A DNA stretch of 64,000 nucleotides from Erigeron canadensis (Eukaryota; Streptophyta; Magnoliopsida; Asterales; Asteraceae), in assembly GCF_010389155.1 (NCBI RefSeq), contig NC_057762.1:10713513-10777512 (forward strand), written 5' to 3'. Within the stretch, counting starts at the first letter, position 1; every line of letters begins with the position of its first letter. Made by a program: the position numbers and the translations under genes. Of this stretch, positions 11,309 to 23,793 are shown in pieces. The notes beneath the pieces are model-generated. The model saw nothing but the letters and a program-made list of their open reading frames with translations, was not told the origin of the DNA and searched no databases.

Positions 11309-12804
11309 TGATGTGTAATTTCGAGTTTTAAAATTTATATCACGAAATACCTAGCTACTGTCTACTACACACTTGCCGGCAGTGAACCCGTTCGTGTGCA
11401 ATATAGTGACTTGGTAAGTACGAGGTCGAACACAAGGACTTATTAAGCAATTGTAAAAATAAAGTAATTCAAATGAAAGGGGGGTTTTATGGCCGAGTTA
11501 CCACGTTGCAAGAGTTAGTAAGAATTAGTAATCCCGAACGATTAATCGAAATGAAATCTGGTGTAACCAGCGCAGGGATCGTCCTAAAACGATAGTAAAA
11601 ATGATATTATGACAAGAGATTTAAAGGTCATCCATCTTGAGTTCGCTTAACAACATATTCGGATTGAACATAAATGAAGTTCAAATTCTTTTAAGTTGAT
11701 AAAGATAATCGTGACTAAACAAAAACACAAAGTGGTACCAACAACGTTAATAAAATCATTTAAATCACTTAATTAATCAGTTCCTTTGTAAAAGACAATA
11801 CCACCAATGCTTAAAACAATTTCCATAACCAAATAGTTTTTTTGATTATCAAATTAACAATTGTACCTATGTGAAGATAACGTGGTACCACCAACCGTTA
11901 CATAATACGTTGACAAAATAACTTCTTTTATTAAAATGACATTCACTATCATACCATGAACTAGTGATAACTGTTTATAGACAAACAATTCATAGAAAAT
12001 CACATACGAATTCAACTAATACCACTAACGAATAACACATATGTCACCAATATTAAAATAATAATTAATAAGGAATTAAATCATTAAGATCTCGACACAA
12101 CGATAATTGAAATCAACTTTGAATTAATAAAATTGTGCAATCCTACATATTGTCTCACTCCATCAAGATGTATGATAAAGTGATTAGATATTCATTATTA
12201 AAAAAGAATAACAAATCAAAATTAAAGAATTCATTGTTACTGAATACAAGAAATTGAAAGTAACGAACGAAATAAATCCAATCGTGTTTTTGATCTTCAA
12301 AGATGGATAAACTGATGAAAACCCTCCTCTCAAGATGCAAAAATCGGTTGGAAGTAAAAAGGTAGGGTTTAAGAATGATTAAACATGTTACTTATAAGTT
12401 TCCAAATTTTGTGCAGAATCGACCCTCAATGCGGCGCAATGAGGTGTTGACCTTCTTTGACTGGAGATTTTCGTTGACTGAAGCTCGAAGGAGTTGCGGC
12501 GCAGCAAAACCTCACTGTTTTTCTATTGCGGCGCAACAACAAGTTACGGCGCAATTGGTCTTTTTCCAGCTTTGACTTTTGTTGACCAACTGCTATCTTC
12601 ATCCAAACACTCCAGAGATCATCCATTAGCACGTATTTCATCTTAATACTGTCGTTTTCTCCAGATTTATGCTTAAATACCTGTAGCTAACCTGAAACAC
12701 TAACAAATACCATAAACGCACCAAACATATACTAAAACGACCCATAAAACATGCTAAATCAACTATATTCATCGTGGAAAATTGGTATAAATTACGACAT
12801 ATCA
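11309..12804 (-). mobile_element. Solo LTR A, 1.5 kb
   Basis: Begins TGATGTGTAA and ends GACATATCA (TG...CA), flanked by a perfect 5-bp target duplication AACAT (11304-11308 and 12805-12809). No internal coding region, so it is a solo LTR left by LTR-LTR recombination. It aligns by eye with 15268-16789 at both ends. It holds four copies of a word centred on GCGGCGC at 12431-12437, 12496-12502, 12526-12536 (perfect dyad TTGCGGCGCAA) and 12544-12554, just upstream of a minus-strand TATA-like tract near 12392. Minus orientation is inferred from that arrangement. Its length and the GCGGCGC core suggest it belongs with the gypsy element at 55063-58100. Confidence 0.75.
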
Positions 12805-12809
12805 AACAT

Positions 12810-15267
12810 TAACTTTAAAAGGTCAAAATCTACAAATTATATCCATCACCGTTTAACCAAAAGTAATTCATTTATAATAAGAAAGGTCCATCTTTTCCCT
12901 CATCTTTCCCAAATCTTCCACCTCAATTTTATATCCACCACTCCTTGAAACTTTACTGCCAATTAAAATCTTCCACCTCAATTTTCCCAAATTTCCCTTA
13001 TCTTTCCCAAATCACTGGCGTCACTTTCTCCCCACTTCCCCCGATCTCCACCTCATCATTTCTTTTTCATTTATTTTTAATACCATTCTCCAAACTATAT
13101 AAACTAAAACATATGTATATAGATACAATCAATAATACAAAAAATTAAAGTACAGGGACTGATATGTAATTAACATAAACAAACAAATAGTTTACAAGGG
13201 CTCATATGTAAATAAATAAATAGTTTACAGGGACTAAAATGTAATTAGCAATAAATTAAAAAAATTAAAAAATTAGAACAGATCGAGAGACATCTGTTGG
13301 CTTCTTCATACATATACTACACATATATACATATATACAAAGCCTCCATTGATCAAACTTAACAAAAAAAAGACCATAGTATTGTGGGTCCCCCATTTTC
13401 TTTGACAACCAATCAAATCCCTATCTCTCTCACTCTCTCTTTTCTTCTTTCCTCTGTCTTCTTTTCCCCCTACTCGGCAAACTTCCCTGATTTCTTCTTT
13501 CTCTGTCCATCGGGAAACCCCGGCGACAGTGTGCCCGCACGGCCATGGTAGAGGGAAACACATTCCCCAATTCCACCCCTTCCCCTCTAAGTAAACATAT
13601 ATCAACTACTCACATCCATAATTATCGACACAAGTAAAAAACAAATAACCATACATAGTCATAAATAATCATTTTTATGTTTATAAATATGAAAAATGGA
13701 AATAAAGTAAAGATATATATCCCAATAATTAAAGCAATATTATGTATGGTAAAATTTTATCTTCAATCTTCAACTTCAATAAAAAACAATAAATCTTTAA
13801 ACCAAAGTCTCACTCTTTAATTTTAAGATAATGAATAGGTTTTGAATTTAGGATAAATATATTGATGAAATTGATTATGGATTGAGTTTTCTTGCTAAAA
13901 AGTGTTGTTACTGAATGATGATACACTTCAAATCTATCTGAGAATGTAAAAATGAGTGGTGTTGTTTACTCATTACTTACTATTGCCCGTTGTTTTCACT
14001 ATTAAAACTATTCTTAAGGCCTGGATGAAAAGGTTAGCCGAAGAGTTTAATGGAACCAAAGGTGTTGGTGAAAGGTTAAGAAAAACATGATGAAAGATAG
14101 GTAGACTTTGAACTTTACTTAAGGCCTAAATGAGAGGAGAATAGGCTGAGGGAACTAAAGAGTTTTTACTCAAAATAGTGTATTTTCAAAAAGTAATTAC
14201 CAAAATGATGTACTTGAAAATATATTTTCGTGTAGTTTCATATATTCTTCTAGAAAATTTAGAACAAAACACATGAAAAGAGTATCGAACCTACGTCTAC
14301 TACAAAAGAAGGAGACATACTACCAATTCAACCAACTTTAACTTTTATGTTTTAATAATTCGTCTTTGAAGTACATATATCGACCAACTTTAAAAAGTGA
14401 TCTAATATTCTAAAAACTCTCAACTTGTTACTATTGATGTTGTTGTCCCACACTACTCCATCTATAAATTGTTACAAAATAAAAAATTGGTGAGTTTAAT
14501 TGTTTATTGTACTCATTTTTATTTTATGTTTATAGACTTCTTTGTTTGTTTTACAAAGTAAAAAAAAGCTATCCCACAACCTATTGCTCTTTAGGAATTC
14601 ATCAGCAAACATAAATTTATTTCTCTTTTTGTTTAATTGCTCTTTTCCCTATGTTTATCTTTTGTTCAAATTAAACAAATATCCTTTATTTTTTCTCCTT
14701 AAGTTTACTCCCACCCACAATTATTTAACTTTTTTCTTATTATTATTGTAAAAAGGTATGGAGCATAAATTTGTTACCCTATTATGTTACTAAGGCGACA
14801 CAATTTATGATGGTCCAGATGGTGTAATTTATGATAGGTCTCCAAGTAAAGCAATTAAGGTTCATTGAGGGAATATGTAATCTTGATTTGTAAATTGAGA
14901 TTGAATGTTTTAGATGTGCACCATTATTCAATTTCAACTGTGTAGAATGAATCAAGGATTAAAAGAGCTTGGATTGATATATTTTTGACAACTTCAATGC
15001 TTTATAAATGGAACTTGAGATGGATATCATGTGCTTGATCTTAAGAACATATTCCATTTGCTTTAACTTTTGTAAATGTTTCTGTAAATGTTACGTTTTG
15101 CTTGAATCAAGCAAATGGTGAAAGATAAATTTTAATGCGATACAAAGGGTCAAGAAAAACATGATGAAAGATTTGTAGACTTTGAGAGAATACTACCTAC
15201 TTGACTTCTTATAGTTAAAATAATTGTAATGTTTTGTTTTACTAACTTTGATTGGGTATTTGGTTAT
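12810..15267. other. Intergenic, no gene recognised
   Basis: AT-rich. Repeated 'tttacaggggactaaaatgtaat'-style short repeats occur at 13150-13250. A CT-rich tract at 13425-13500 precedes an ATG at 13544 on the plus strand (MVEGNTFPNSTPSPL then quickly closed), which looks like a 5' UTR and first codons of a gene but has no recognisable continuation. 13980-14100 and 15120-15190 share a short similar phrase (AAGAAAAACATGATGAAAGA). No convincing exon chain. Confidence 0.5.
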
Positions 15268-16789
15268 TGATGTGTAAAATTCGAGTTAAATTAAAAACAA
15301 GAAATACTTCAGAACTGATTATTACACTCTCGGGCAGTGGACCCGATCGTATGCAATATTGCTTTAAAGTAAGTCCAAGTCGAACCACAGAGACCAATTA
15401 AAAGCAAGTGAGTTTAATGTAGTTTATAACAATTGGAATTTAAAGACTCCCGTCATATTGGTTTTGAAGTTAGTTAGTTTCTGAAAATTAGTAATTCCAA
15501 AGAATTAAACGAAAAGAGATTGATTTAATATCAAGATTAATTAAAGATCATCTACCTTGACTCCATGAAACAACTTATTTTGGTTGCAATTAAATTAAAC
15601 CCAATTCAAATATGTTGATTTAATAATGAGATTAAGACAAATAACTCACTAGTTGGTCAACTAACTTATTACCCGATCCGAACCCATTAACCAATTGATT
15701 CAATCTCTTAAACCTGGTTACCACCAAATTCATAAAGATATGCCTAATTGACTAACTTGTTTTGTTATTGTAAACAATTTCATCTACCAATTTTACCAAA
15801 CCGTTAACACGTTTATTTCTATTATCTATTGTTGTTTATCAACTCGTTACCACAAGTTAACACCTATTGACTGTACCCAATCAACTAGAACAATGTACTC
15901 TTAAACTTAGATACCTCTAAATTATTCATACATCATCAACAAAACATGAGATAAGTAACAAGAACTCTGCACATTAAGATCACGACAAAACGTTTAACTA
16001 TCAACTTGAATTCAAAAGATTATGTAACTATTATTCATTGTGTCACTTCATCTCAGTAGATGATGAAGTATTTAGCTAGACATAATCATAAATAAATCAC
16101 AAATAGCAAAAGAAAGAGTAAACATCTTGTACCAAAGTGTGAAAGACAATGAAAAGCTAAAGAAATCGATGTTTCAACGCCTTGAAACTCCTGAGCAACC
16201 CAATGATCTTTGAGAACGAAAAGTCTGCTGAATATTGCCTCAAAAAACCCTAGAATCGACTGGAAGCGAAAGTGTATCGAATGGAAGGGTTTTGGTCTTG
16301 TATTTATGATGTTTTTCCAAAAGAGTTTCTGCTGACTCAATATATGCGCCGCATGGAAGATCCATGCGCCACATATTTCTTGTTTCCAAAATTCAAACCA
16401 CTGATATGCGCCGCATATTCTTCAATTCTAAAAATTGCTTGCCCATTATGCGCCGCATCTCTATTTCATACGCCGCACATGCAAATCGACCAAACCTTCT
16501 GACTTAAACTCACAACAAATATGCGTCTCATATATTTGCCATGTGCCGCATATTTCCATCCTTCAGCACAACTTCATATTTTTCATCTTGATTTCACTTG
16601 AACTCATCCATGAACCATCCTAATGCATCTTTTATCCATCAAAAAGCCATTTCTAACCATTGTACCTGTTTAAAGCCTGAAATCACTAACAATACCATCA
16701 AAGCATCGAATATACATGCAAATTACTCATAATTAAGCTTAAAACTACTTAGAAACGATATGGGAATATTTATATATATGGACATATCA
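15268..16789 (-). mobile_element. Solo LTR B, related to LTR A
   Basis: Begins TGATGTGTAAAATTCGAG and ends GGACATATCA. Its first 150 bp and last 130 bp align by eye with solo LTR A. Flanks GTTAT and ATTAC are not an exact duplication. It contains three perfect copies of ATGCGCCGCAT (16344-16354, 16406-16416, 16448-16458) and several degenerate ones up to about 16552. They sit 36-150 bp upstream of a minus-strand CATAAATAC TATA-like box (16301-16308). No coding region. Confidence 0.65.
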
Positions 16790-17429
16790 ATTACATTATG
16801 GGTATTAAATTGATTAATGTGGGATCCAAATATTAGGTAAATGGTTAAGGGGGGAAAAAATTAACGTGAGAAGGTGATATCAATGGCAAGAAAAATGTAC
16901 GTGAAAGGGATAAACGACTACGACTGATCTTAGACCATTCTTGTAGTCTCGCTTAATTCATTGCTCGAGCCAATCATTTAGGGTCCAACAATTGTACCGT
17001 ATGCAGTATAAAAAAAAATAACACCCAATGTTATCTTTCATGAGTTTAGGGTCTCAATATCTCAGCAGTTTATGGAGGAGGTTGAGATATAGACAACTTT
17101 ACCTTTACCAAGGTAAAGAGACTCTATCCAGGTTCTATTTAAATGATAGAAAATGACCTCCAACCTTTGCGTGGGTAACTTGACGTAACTTGCTGGCTAT
17201 TGTGATTAAGGTTGGGGAAATCGTGACTGGGGGATCGGATCGGAGAGAAGGGGGGGGGTCACGAGTTTTTAAAAACTCAGATCGGATTCAGGAAGAACCC
17301 GGATCGGGTTTTTTGTATAGAAAATTTATTATTTTTGAAACTATATGTATGATAATGCTAAAATTATACATATTTAGTTAATCGTTATCTGGTCTTTTTA
17401 AAGAATATTTATACACATTTGATCATGAA
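16790..17429. other. Intergenic, nothing recognised
   Basis: No coding or clear repeat structure. A G9 run lies near 17250 within a purine-rich, GC-richer stretch (17210-17310) that resembles decayed retroelement sequence. Confidence 0.4.
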
Positions 17430-18230
17430 TTAATGTATTTTAGATACTTATTACTTGCATAAGTGTTTTGTAGGTAAAAATAAAGATTGAACAAGAATCG
17501 GTGAAGAAACGGATCAAAAAAAGCCAAACGGATAAGAAAGTCAAAGCTGCACTAAAAGACAAAATAGGAAGAACCTCGGCAGAAGTAACTAGACCTTGTT
17601 AGAGGAGGACCTCAATAGAGGGTGGAAGACCTCGTTAGAGGTCGATTTTGACAGAGGAATTTGACGTCGTTAGAGGGACGTACACATTCAGCTTCTTGAA
17701 TTCAAGTCTCTCATCATTTCTGCATGATGTGATAAAACAATACGTAGAGGCACTCTTGAAGACAGACTAGTGTTATTCATGTTAGTGGGGAACATGCTAC
17801 CCCAATAATAATCTCATAGTGATAAGGCTCGGTTCTCCATGGCTATAAAAAGAAGACCTTATCGAAGATGAAGAATGTGCACCGGGGTATGCAAAGTTCT
17901 GTTACTACTCCCATTTCTCTTTAGTTACCGCACCACAACCATCATATATCACCTTCCACAAAACAAGTGTACGTTACCGCATTACCATGTCACCATTAAT
18001 ATACTCAAGCTTTCGTTTTTGTCTTGGTTGCATATCACAAACACCAACACCTCCACTTTTACTTTCAATCACAAACAGTTCCTAGACATCGCCAATACAT
18101 TTCCCCAAACTCTCGTTAAGTTTCGTTGATCCATATTCAAAGTTACCATTAACGACCGTGAAACTTTTGACTTTTTTAACTCTTGTTCTCACAACACCAA
18201 CACCTCAAATCACTTTGTTACTATGGATTG
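17430..18230 (+). repeat. LTR-promoter-like fragment with CCTC..GAGG dyads
   Basis: Clustered imperfect dyads GACCTTGTTAGAGGA, GACCTCAATAGAGGG and GACCTCGTTAGAGGTC (17628-17643, 6-bp arms) lie at 17590-17680 and are followed by TATAAAAA at 17844-17851. The architecture matches the LTRs in this window but the sequence belongs to another family. The ends are not defined and no coding region adjoins it. Confidence 0.4.
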
Positions 18231-18235
18231 TGATC

Positions 18236-18556
18236 ATTTGAAAACTAATATGTTCGTGAAAACTTGAAAACTGGCCAAAACACTCTGTGATCAAAATTTA
18301 CACAATGTGTTTTTAATTTTTTTTTTAGAAAACACATTGTGTTAAGTTCATATCACAATGTGTTTGAACAATTTTCTGATTTTCACGCGCTATCAAAAAC
18401 ACATTGTGATTAAAACTTAACACAATGTGTTTTTGATTATACAGTTAAAACTCATTGTGCTTTTAAAAAACACAATTAAAACACATTGTATTAAATTTAA
18501 ATCATAGTGTGTTTTGGCTAATTTTCTAGTTTTCACAGAAATTTTAGTTTTCAAAT
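18236..18556. mobile_element. Fold-back MITE with CACAATGTGTTTT words
   Basis: Terminal inverted repeats ATTTGAAAACTAA (18236-18248) and TTAGTTTTCAAAT (18544-18556). Inside are alternating CACAATGTGTTTT and AAAACACATTGTG words, so the whole unit can fold into stacked hairpins. Non-coding. The superfamily is not assigned and the target duplication is unclear. Confidence 0.65.
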
Positions 18557-19112
18557 AAACATTTCACTTGTTACTATATTATTAATCATTTAGAGTGTCT
18601 TGTAATGTCTATAAGGTTACTCTGTTAATTCTTGTACATCCGCTTAAAACATGTTTACGAAAGTAAACATGGTTCTATATGTATAATATTTCTACGTCGA
18701 AGTTGTGTTATAAAAGTTATTATATATTAGGTTTTGATAATACTATTCCCATGAAAAGTATCATGAAGTTACGCTATTGTTCGTTCATACGCATATAACC
18801 ATGCGGATGATGTTTTTAAGATTTAAAACTAGCATATGTGTAGGAAGTGAAAGATCATGGTTTGCTTAGTTGATTAAGAAAGTTGGGTAGATATATAAGT
18901 TATGCTAGTTAGGATGATGGTTTGTTGATTCTTTGTTTGAAGTGGTAAAATATCAAAAGTTGCATAATAGTTTCTTGAAGAAGAAAAAATGGTGTCTCAT
19001 AACGTGACAACATTATATTAAGTTTTATTTCATACAACTCATTCTCTAAATATTTAGTTTTTAGTTTAATAATTGGATCCGTGACAACCTAATTATAAAA
19101 TAGATTTGGTAT
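18557..19112. other. Intergenic spacer
   Basis: AT-rich, without a recognisable gene, ending at the target-site copy (AGATG, 19113-19117) of Element 2. Confidence 0.5.
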
Positions 19113-19117
19113 AGATG

Positions 19118-19796
19118 TGTAAGGTACCCTATTGTTGTGTGAATCGTAATAAGACATGATTCGTTAGGTCAAGAGTGCGGAATCCTCTTGAGATAACTAG
19201 ATTGTTATTGCCTTTTGCTGATTAATGAATTAATCAACCCAAGGAGATGCACAAGGCTTGTGGTTCATGTAGGTCACACGAAGGAACAATTAACCTTAAT
19301 TCATAATTTCGTGAATATCTTCAAAATGATCAACTAAGGTTAACCTAATTCCGTTGATTAGGTCTTGTATTTATACTAGAAACGTATTGGATTGTGTGGA
19401 TTTAGGCCTTAATCGAAGATTAGGCCCGAAACAATAAACCAATCGACTTGCCTCGTGCTGACGTCAGCACGAGGTTGTTCCTTCATACTGATGACGTCAG
19501 CACGAGGGACAACCCTTTGGCTCTTTGTTTAGCTTCGTTTGGCTCGTACATAACATCCAATCATCGTTTAAGTGTTCTACGACACTGATAAACCTTGATT
19601 CTATGTTCTTGTACCTGCAAAACCATATATAACACACAAACACAATACAAAACATAAACAGATATAATATTGAAGTTCAAACGTAATCATTAAATATCAA
19701 CACAAGTTCTTATTCAAATGATTACAAACATAGTTCTTAAAACATAAACAATAATCAAATCTATGTTGCGATTGTCACAACGAATCTGCATCTACA
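19118..19796 (-). repeat. Element 2 3' LTR
   Basis: Plus-strand reading TGTAAGGTACC...GCATCTACA. Minus-strand TATAAATA lies at 19368-19375. A perfect 24-bp palindrome (core CGTGCTGACGTCAGCACG) is at 19451-19474, 76 bp upstream of TATA, with a second half-degenerate copy at 19490-19508. TGACGTCA is the classic binding site for plant TGA/bZIP factors. Confidence 0.92.
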
Positions 19797-19811
19797 GACT
19801 CCCCCTTGACG
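19797..19811 (-). other. Polypurine tract of Element 2
   Basis: Minus-strand GTCAAGGGGGAGTC directly before the 3' LTR, the expected plus-strand primer for reverse transcription. Confidence 0.75.
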
Positions 19812-19856
19812 ATTGCAACTAGATCTCTTTAAAGTCTTCGAACTTGAACTTCAAAG

Positions 19857-20980
19857 CTATCCATTAAACAAAAGTCTTGTGCTATTCGCATGAATTCTCT
19901 CTTGCAAACAATGTGCGAGAATGTTGTGATAGCGCCTTTCTTCAACTCTCCAAAATTCCACTACTGAACAAGGTGTATCCAAAAGTCTTCTCTGATCACC
20001 TTTTGACAAGTTGACAACCTGCATTGGATCATACATGCGTAGCAACATTTGTTCCTGTGAATCATCAACAAACATCTGTGCTTCGCCTGACTTCATATCT
20101 ATTTTCCAAAACGTCATCGCTGTCAGCATATCTTGATCCCATCTGATAGCGGGAACCTTCTTAACACATTTAATCCTTCGCTATTCAAAACGAAATGTGC
20201 CATCTTGATTCTTAATCTTCTTCAAAGGTGTTGTTTTAATCAACCTCTCTTCTGGCTTTAGACCTCTATCACTGAAATTCCTAATTCTTTCATCTCTGTA
20301 TCTATTCCAGTAGAAATCTGCAAGTCCATTGCTCTAAAGATTAACGAACCATTGTCTTCCCAAATCTATCATGTTAGAATAACTGAGAGAGTGGAAGTGT
20401 CTTTGACTCATTGACATATATTGGCATCCCTCCTTTCTCTTGATAATAAACAACTTGATTCTGTGATCATAGAACCAACTTTGTATCACTGAGAAGTACT
20501 TGGGTGCATCCTTATCTGAGATAAACTCCCAAAACATTGACGATTTTAAATTTCCACCCACATGAAAACCAGCATGAGTTACAACCATTGGACCCTTCTA
20601 TCAATAATAAACTCAGGGTCTTGCTGCACCGGAGGTATATTGAATCTTCTAAGATCAATCTCTCCTGTAGCATCAATATTCCAGTATAACTCAAAAATAT
20701 TGTCATGTCCTTCATCAATAATGTTTGCAGATACAGCAAATCTCAAACTTGCTGCATTCCTAGGTTCATCTGGACTGTCTTTGATTGGATTAAGATTGAG
20801 ATGTTCTACTTCAGCTATTGGTTCAACTTGAATGACTTCATCTTCATTAAAGACACGATCAAATTCATAAGGTATATCAAGCAACCTTTTTCTATCAGCT
20901 TCTGAAGTAATGAACTTTCCTTCTTCCATATCTTCACCATTGATACTTTCTAAGTCATCTTCAGCATCAAGGTCATCCAA
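19857..20980 (-). pseudogene. Element 2 second accessory ORF (ORF-B), broken
   Basis: Open pieces at 20579-20980 (133 codons, acidic start MDDLDAEDDLESINGED), 20334-20588 (84 codons) and 19857-20129 (90 codons, ending in HANSTRLLFNG). One frame change lies near 20585 and stops near 20334 and 20183. Pieces such as SMFWEFISDKDAPKYF, FYWNRYRDERIRNF and VVEFWRVEERRYHNILAHCLQ show globular composition rich in Trp/Arg/Tyr. I do not recognise the family. A splice-acceptor-like TTTGAATTGCAG lies just upstream near 21005, and an AT-rich 250-bp gap separates it from ORF-A, so it could be a second exon or a second gene. Confidence 0.6.
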
Positions 20981-21256
20981 TGCACCTATCCTTTGAAGCT
21001 TATCTGCAATTCAAACAATTTACATATACAAAGATAAAGAACATAAATCATAAGTCAAGACATAATAGTATAAATACATAAAAGGAATTAAAATAAATAA
21101 TACTATATCATAAATATAATGCAACAATTATATTAATATTTATTTTATAATCTTTATCTATTTTAACTTGCAACAATAATATTATATCATAAATATAATG
21201 TAACAAATACATTCATATTTATCTTATAATCATTACAAAAATAAAAATCATTAGCA
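20981..21256. other. AT-rich gap between accessory ORFs
   Basis: Very AT-rich and intron-like, with an acceptor-like polypyrimidine/AG near 21005 on the minus strand. It contains two similar phrases (AATATTATATCATAAATATAATG) about 80 bp apart. No coding potential. Confidence 0.4.
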
Positions 21257-23793
21257 CTAAGATTCATAATCCGAATCTGAATCCGAATCTGACTCTGACT
21301 CTGACTCTGAAGATGTATGAGTTAACCCTGACCGTTCTTTCATTTGATCCCTAAGTGATCCTGGATCATAATAATTATCATAACCCATAATCTCTGCTCT
21401 AGCTTTCATATGAGCTTGTGGATCATAACCCAATCTCTTTTCTAGTCTATGCACAATTAAAGGGTGCAAATCTGACTCTGTAGAGGCATTGGTAGTAGAA
21501 TCAGTCTTAGTTGACTCACTATCCTGAGTAGATATTCCTTTGCTAAGATTTTCTTTATCAATATGATTATGAGGATTATTCACTAGCTTTTCTCGAATCT
21601 CCCTTTCTATTCTATCAGAATTAGAATCGGAGTTACCTGAATTGGAATCTTCCTCATCATCATCATTTGGATCATCAGCATCTACATCTGGAGCAACCAT
21701 CACAGCTTTACCTTTATCTTGAGTCCTAGAAGTACTAGCACCAGCTGTACCAGCAATCTCCGACTCAGTCTTTCTTAGCGACTCCCCCTGAATATCTGCA
21801 GTTTCTGTATCCATAGCATCACCAGCAGCATCTTGACCTTGACCCTGATTCTCTGGCTCACCAACATCTGGTTGTCGTAGATTTGGATCTTGAGCTCGAT
21901 CTTGATCTTCATGATCATCATCTCTAGTCTTCTTTTCTAGCTCATCATCCTTACAACCATCTTTATCTCCCCCTTGAGCTAAGAATTGGTCAAGTCTAGA
22001 ACCAAGAGAATAAACAAGTGTTATCATTAAGTCCATCTCTTCTTGATTCTCCAAAGCTGTGACCCTCATTTCTAACATCTTCTTCTCTGAAAACAAACGA
22101 CTCAGCTGCACTTGAACAGGAGAAACTGGACATGACGTAGAAGCAACATCAGATATAGAGGCATGAGGTGGCATCGTAGCTTCAAAAAAGGGCATACGAG
22201 CACTAAAAGTTCCTGTGGGAGGCATCTGAGGTCTTTGCAAAGGAGCCAACAGACGTCCCATGACAGTAGAAACAAGAACTATAGCTTGAATAGGAGTAGA
22301 AGAAGGCCTAGGAGCAAAAACTGTTGGCTCTGGCTATTGATGAACTGTAGATTCCGGAGCAGTAGGAATCGTAACAGTTGTAGCCTCAGTGACAACTTGT
22401 GCGCGAGAACCAATTCCTCTAATAATAAACTTTGGTCTCGACCTTCTCTCCCCAACAACAACATCAGCAGAAGTAGTAGACACAGAAACAGGAACATCAA
22501 CTGAAGCTCTTAAAGCAGCAACTGATGGAGTAGCTTGAGATCTCTCGATAGCAGCTTGATATGCATCAAATTCTCTATCAACTTCACCCTGAGATCGCTG
22601 AGTAGTTGGAAGTCTCTCCACAGCGTCAACACCTTTTCCTTGTCTTCTTCTTCGCTTCGGCAAACGTTCTTCCTCTTCTTCATCATCTTCTGAGTCATCA
22701 CCAGCATTAACAGTAACTGGTAGCTCAGAAGGACCAACATCATCACCAACTGGAGCAGAAGTAGAAATAGAAACTCCAGAAGTTGGTGGAACAAGATTTG
22801 CGGGATCATCAACATCCTACATAAGAGCATCCATATCTGGATCATGCTCCAGATCTCCAGCATATAGAGGAACATCATTAAGTCCCTCAAATTGATCAGC
22901 TCGCTCTTCTTCAGGGTTATCTTGAGCCTGATCATCACCACCACCAGCAGCAACGGGTTCGTCATCTTCCCAACCTTGTCTAGGGGCAACATAGTTAGGA
23001 TTAATCAAATGTCCGAACAAAGGTGGATTATCAACATGTACCGGAACATCTCTACCCGACAAGTGCTTCATACTTTCAACAAATGCCTTATAAGTAAGAC
23101 GACCTAAATTGAACGTAGGACCGTCAAATGGCAATTCAGCTGCAAAGTGACAAATGATTATCATCACAAATCTTGGAAACAGAAAAATTTCTTGTCTGTA
23201 CCAAATGACCTCAACTGCTTCTCTAAATTATCAAAAATGTACTGAGAAAAGTTGTACGGCTTGTTCAGCACTAAGGCAACCATCTGAGAAGCGTTCTGGA
23301 TATTCATCTGGTCATAGCCTGTACTTCGATGACTAATGGACCTCAACAAATAGTAAGCCAGCAACTTCCATTTGCCACGAAGATGATTCCTGAAGTATGG
23401 GTGAGTAATAGCACCAGCATACCCCATACGACGTAGAGCACCGTCACAAAATTCCTCTGAAAAGTCAGTCGGACCTTGCTCTATCTCGACATAACCTAAG
23501 TGTAATATCGTCCGTAAGTCTCCAGCCGAGAACGAGAATGAATGTCCTCCAACAGTAGTGCGAATGTACATATGATCACCCATCTGCATTGAACGGGCTG
23601 AGTTCCAAAACTCCCTAATGAGACTTATCACCAACGGAGGGTTCTCTGTCATAGCAAAATGAACACGAGAACGTGCAAGAAACTGTAGGACTCCATGAAA
23701 CTCTGGTGTGCACCCCGTCTGCGTAATACTAAGATCGAGTGCCGCATTGTGCTCCTTGACGAACACATGAGCTCCTGCACCATGTCCTACCAT
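21257..23793 (-). pseudogene. Element 2 accessory ORF-A: EFW/DQ domain, acidic region, coiled coil
   Basis: About 845 codons with one frameshift and two stops. 23164-23793 (209 codons) carries LIREFWNSARS, ILHLGYVEIEQ and STGYDQMNIQN, the motifs also present at 2411-3214. The frame changes at a T-run near 23195, consistent with one inserted base. It continues from 23167 with an acidic segment, a basic patch PKRRRRQGKG, a Pro/Ser/Thr-rich part, a coiled-coil-like FSEKKMLEMRVTALENQEEM, and a Ser/Asp/Glu tail that closes at 21257. Stops at about 22816 and 22333 interrupt the otherwise continuous frame. Function unknown; it is no part of standard gag-pol. A splice acceptor (TTTTTGTGCAG) immediately precedes the first Met. 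Confidence 0.75.

Noticed and set aside
11309..12804. Treating LTR A as a MITE because its ends are partly inverted
   Set aside because: TG...CA ends, a 5-bp duplication and 1.5-kb length fit a solo LTR better.
13306..13605. 99-codon minus-strand open frame
   Set aside because: Antisense of a CT-rich tract; Arg/Glu/Lys composition comes from low complexity.
22163..22504. Plus-strand open frame rich in Arg/Ser inside accessory ORF-A
   Set aside because: Antisense shadow of a low-complexity coding region; no family and no promoter.
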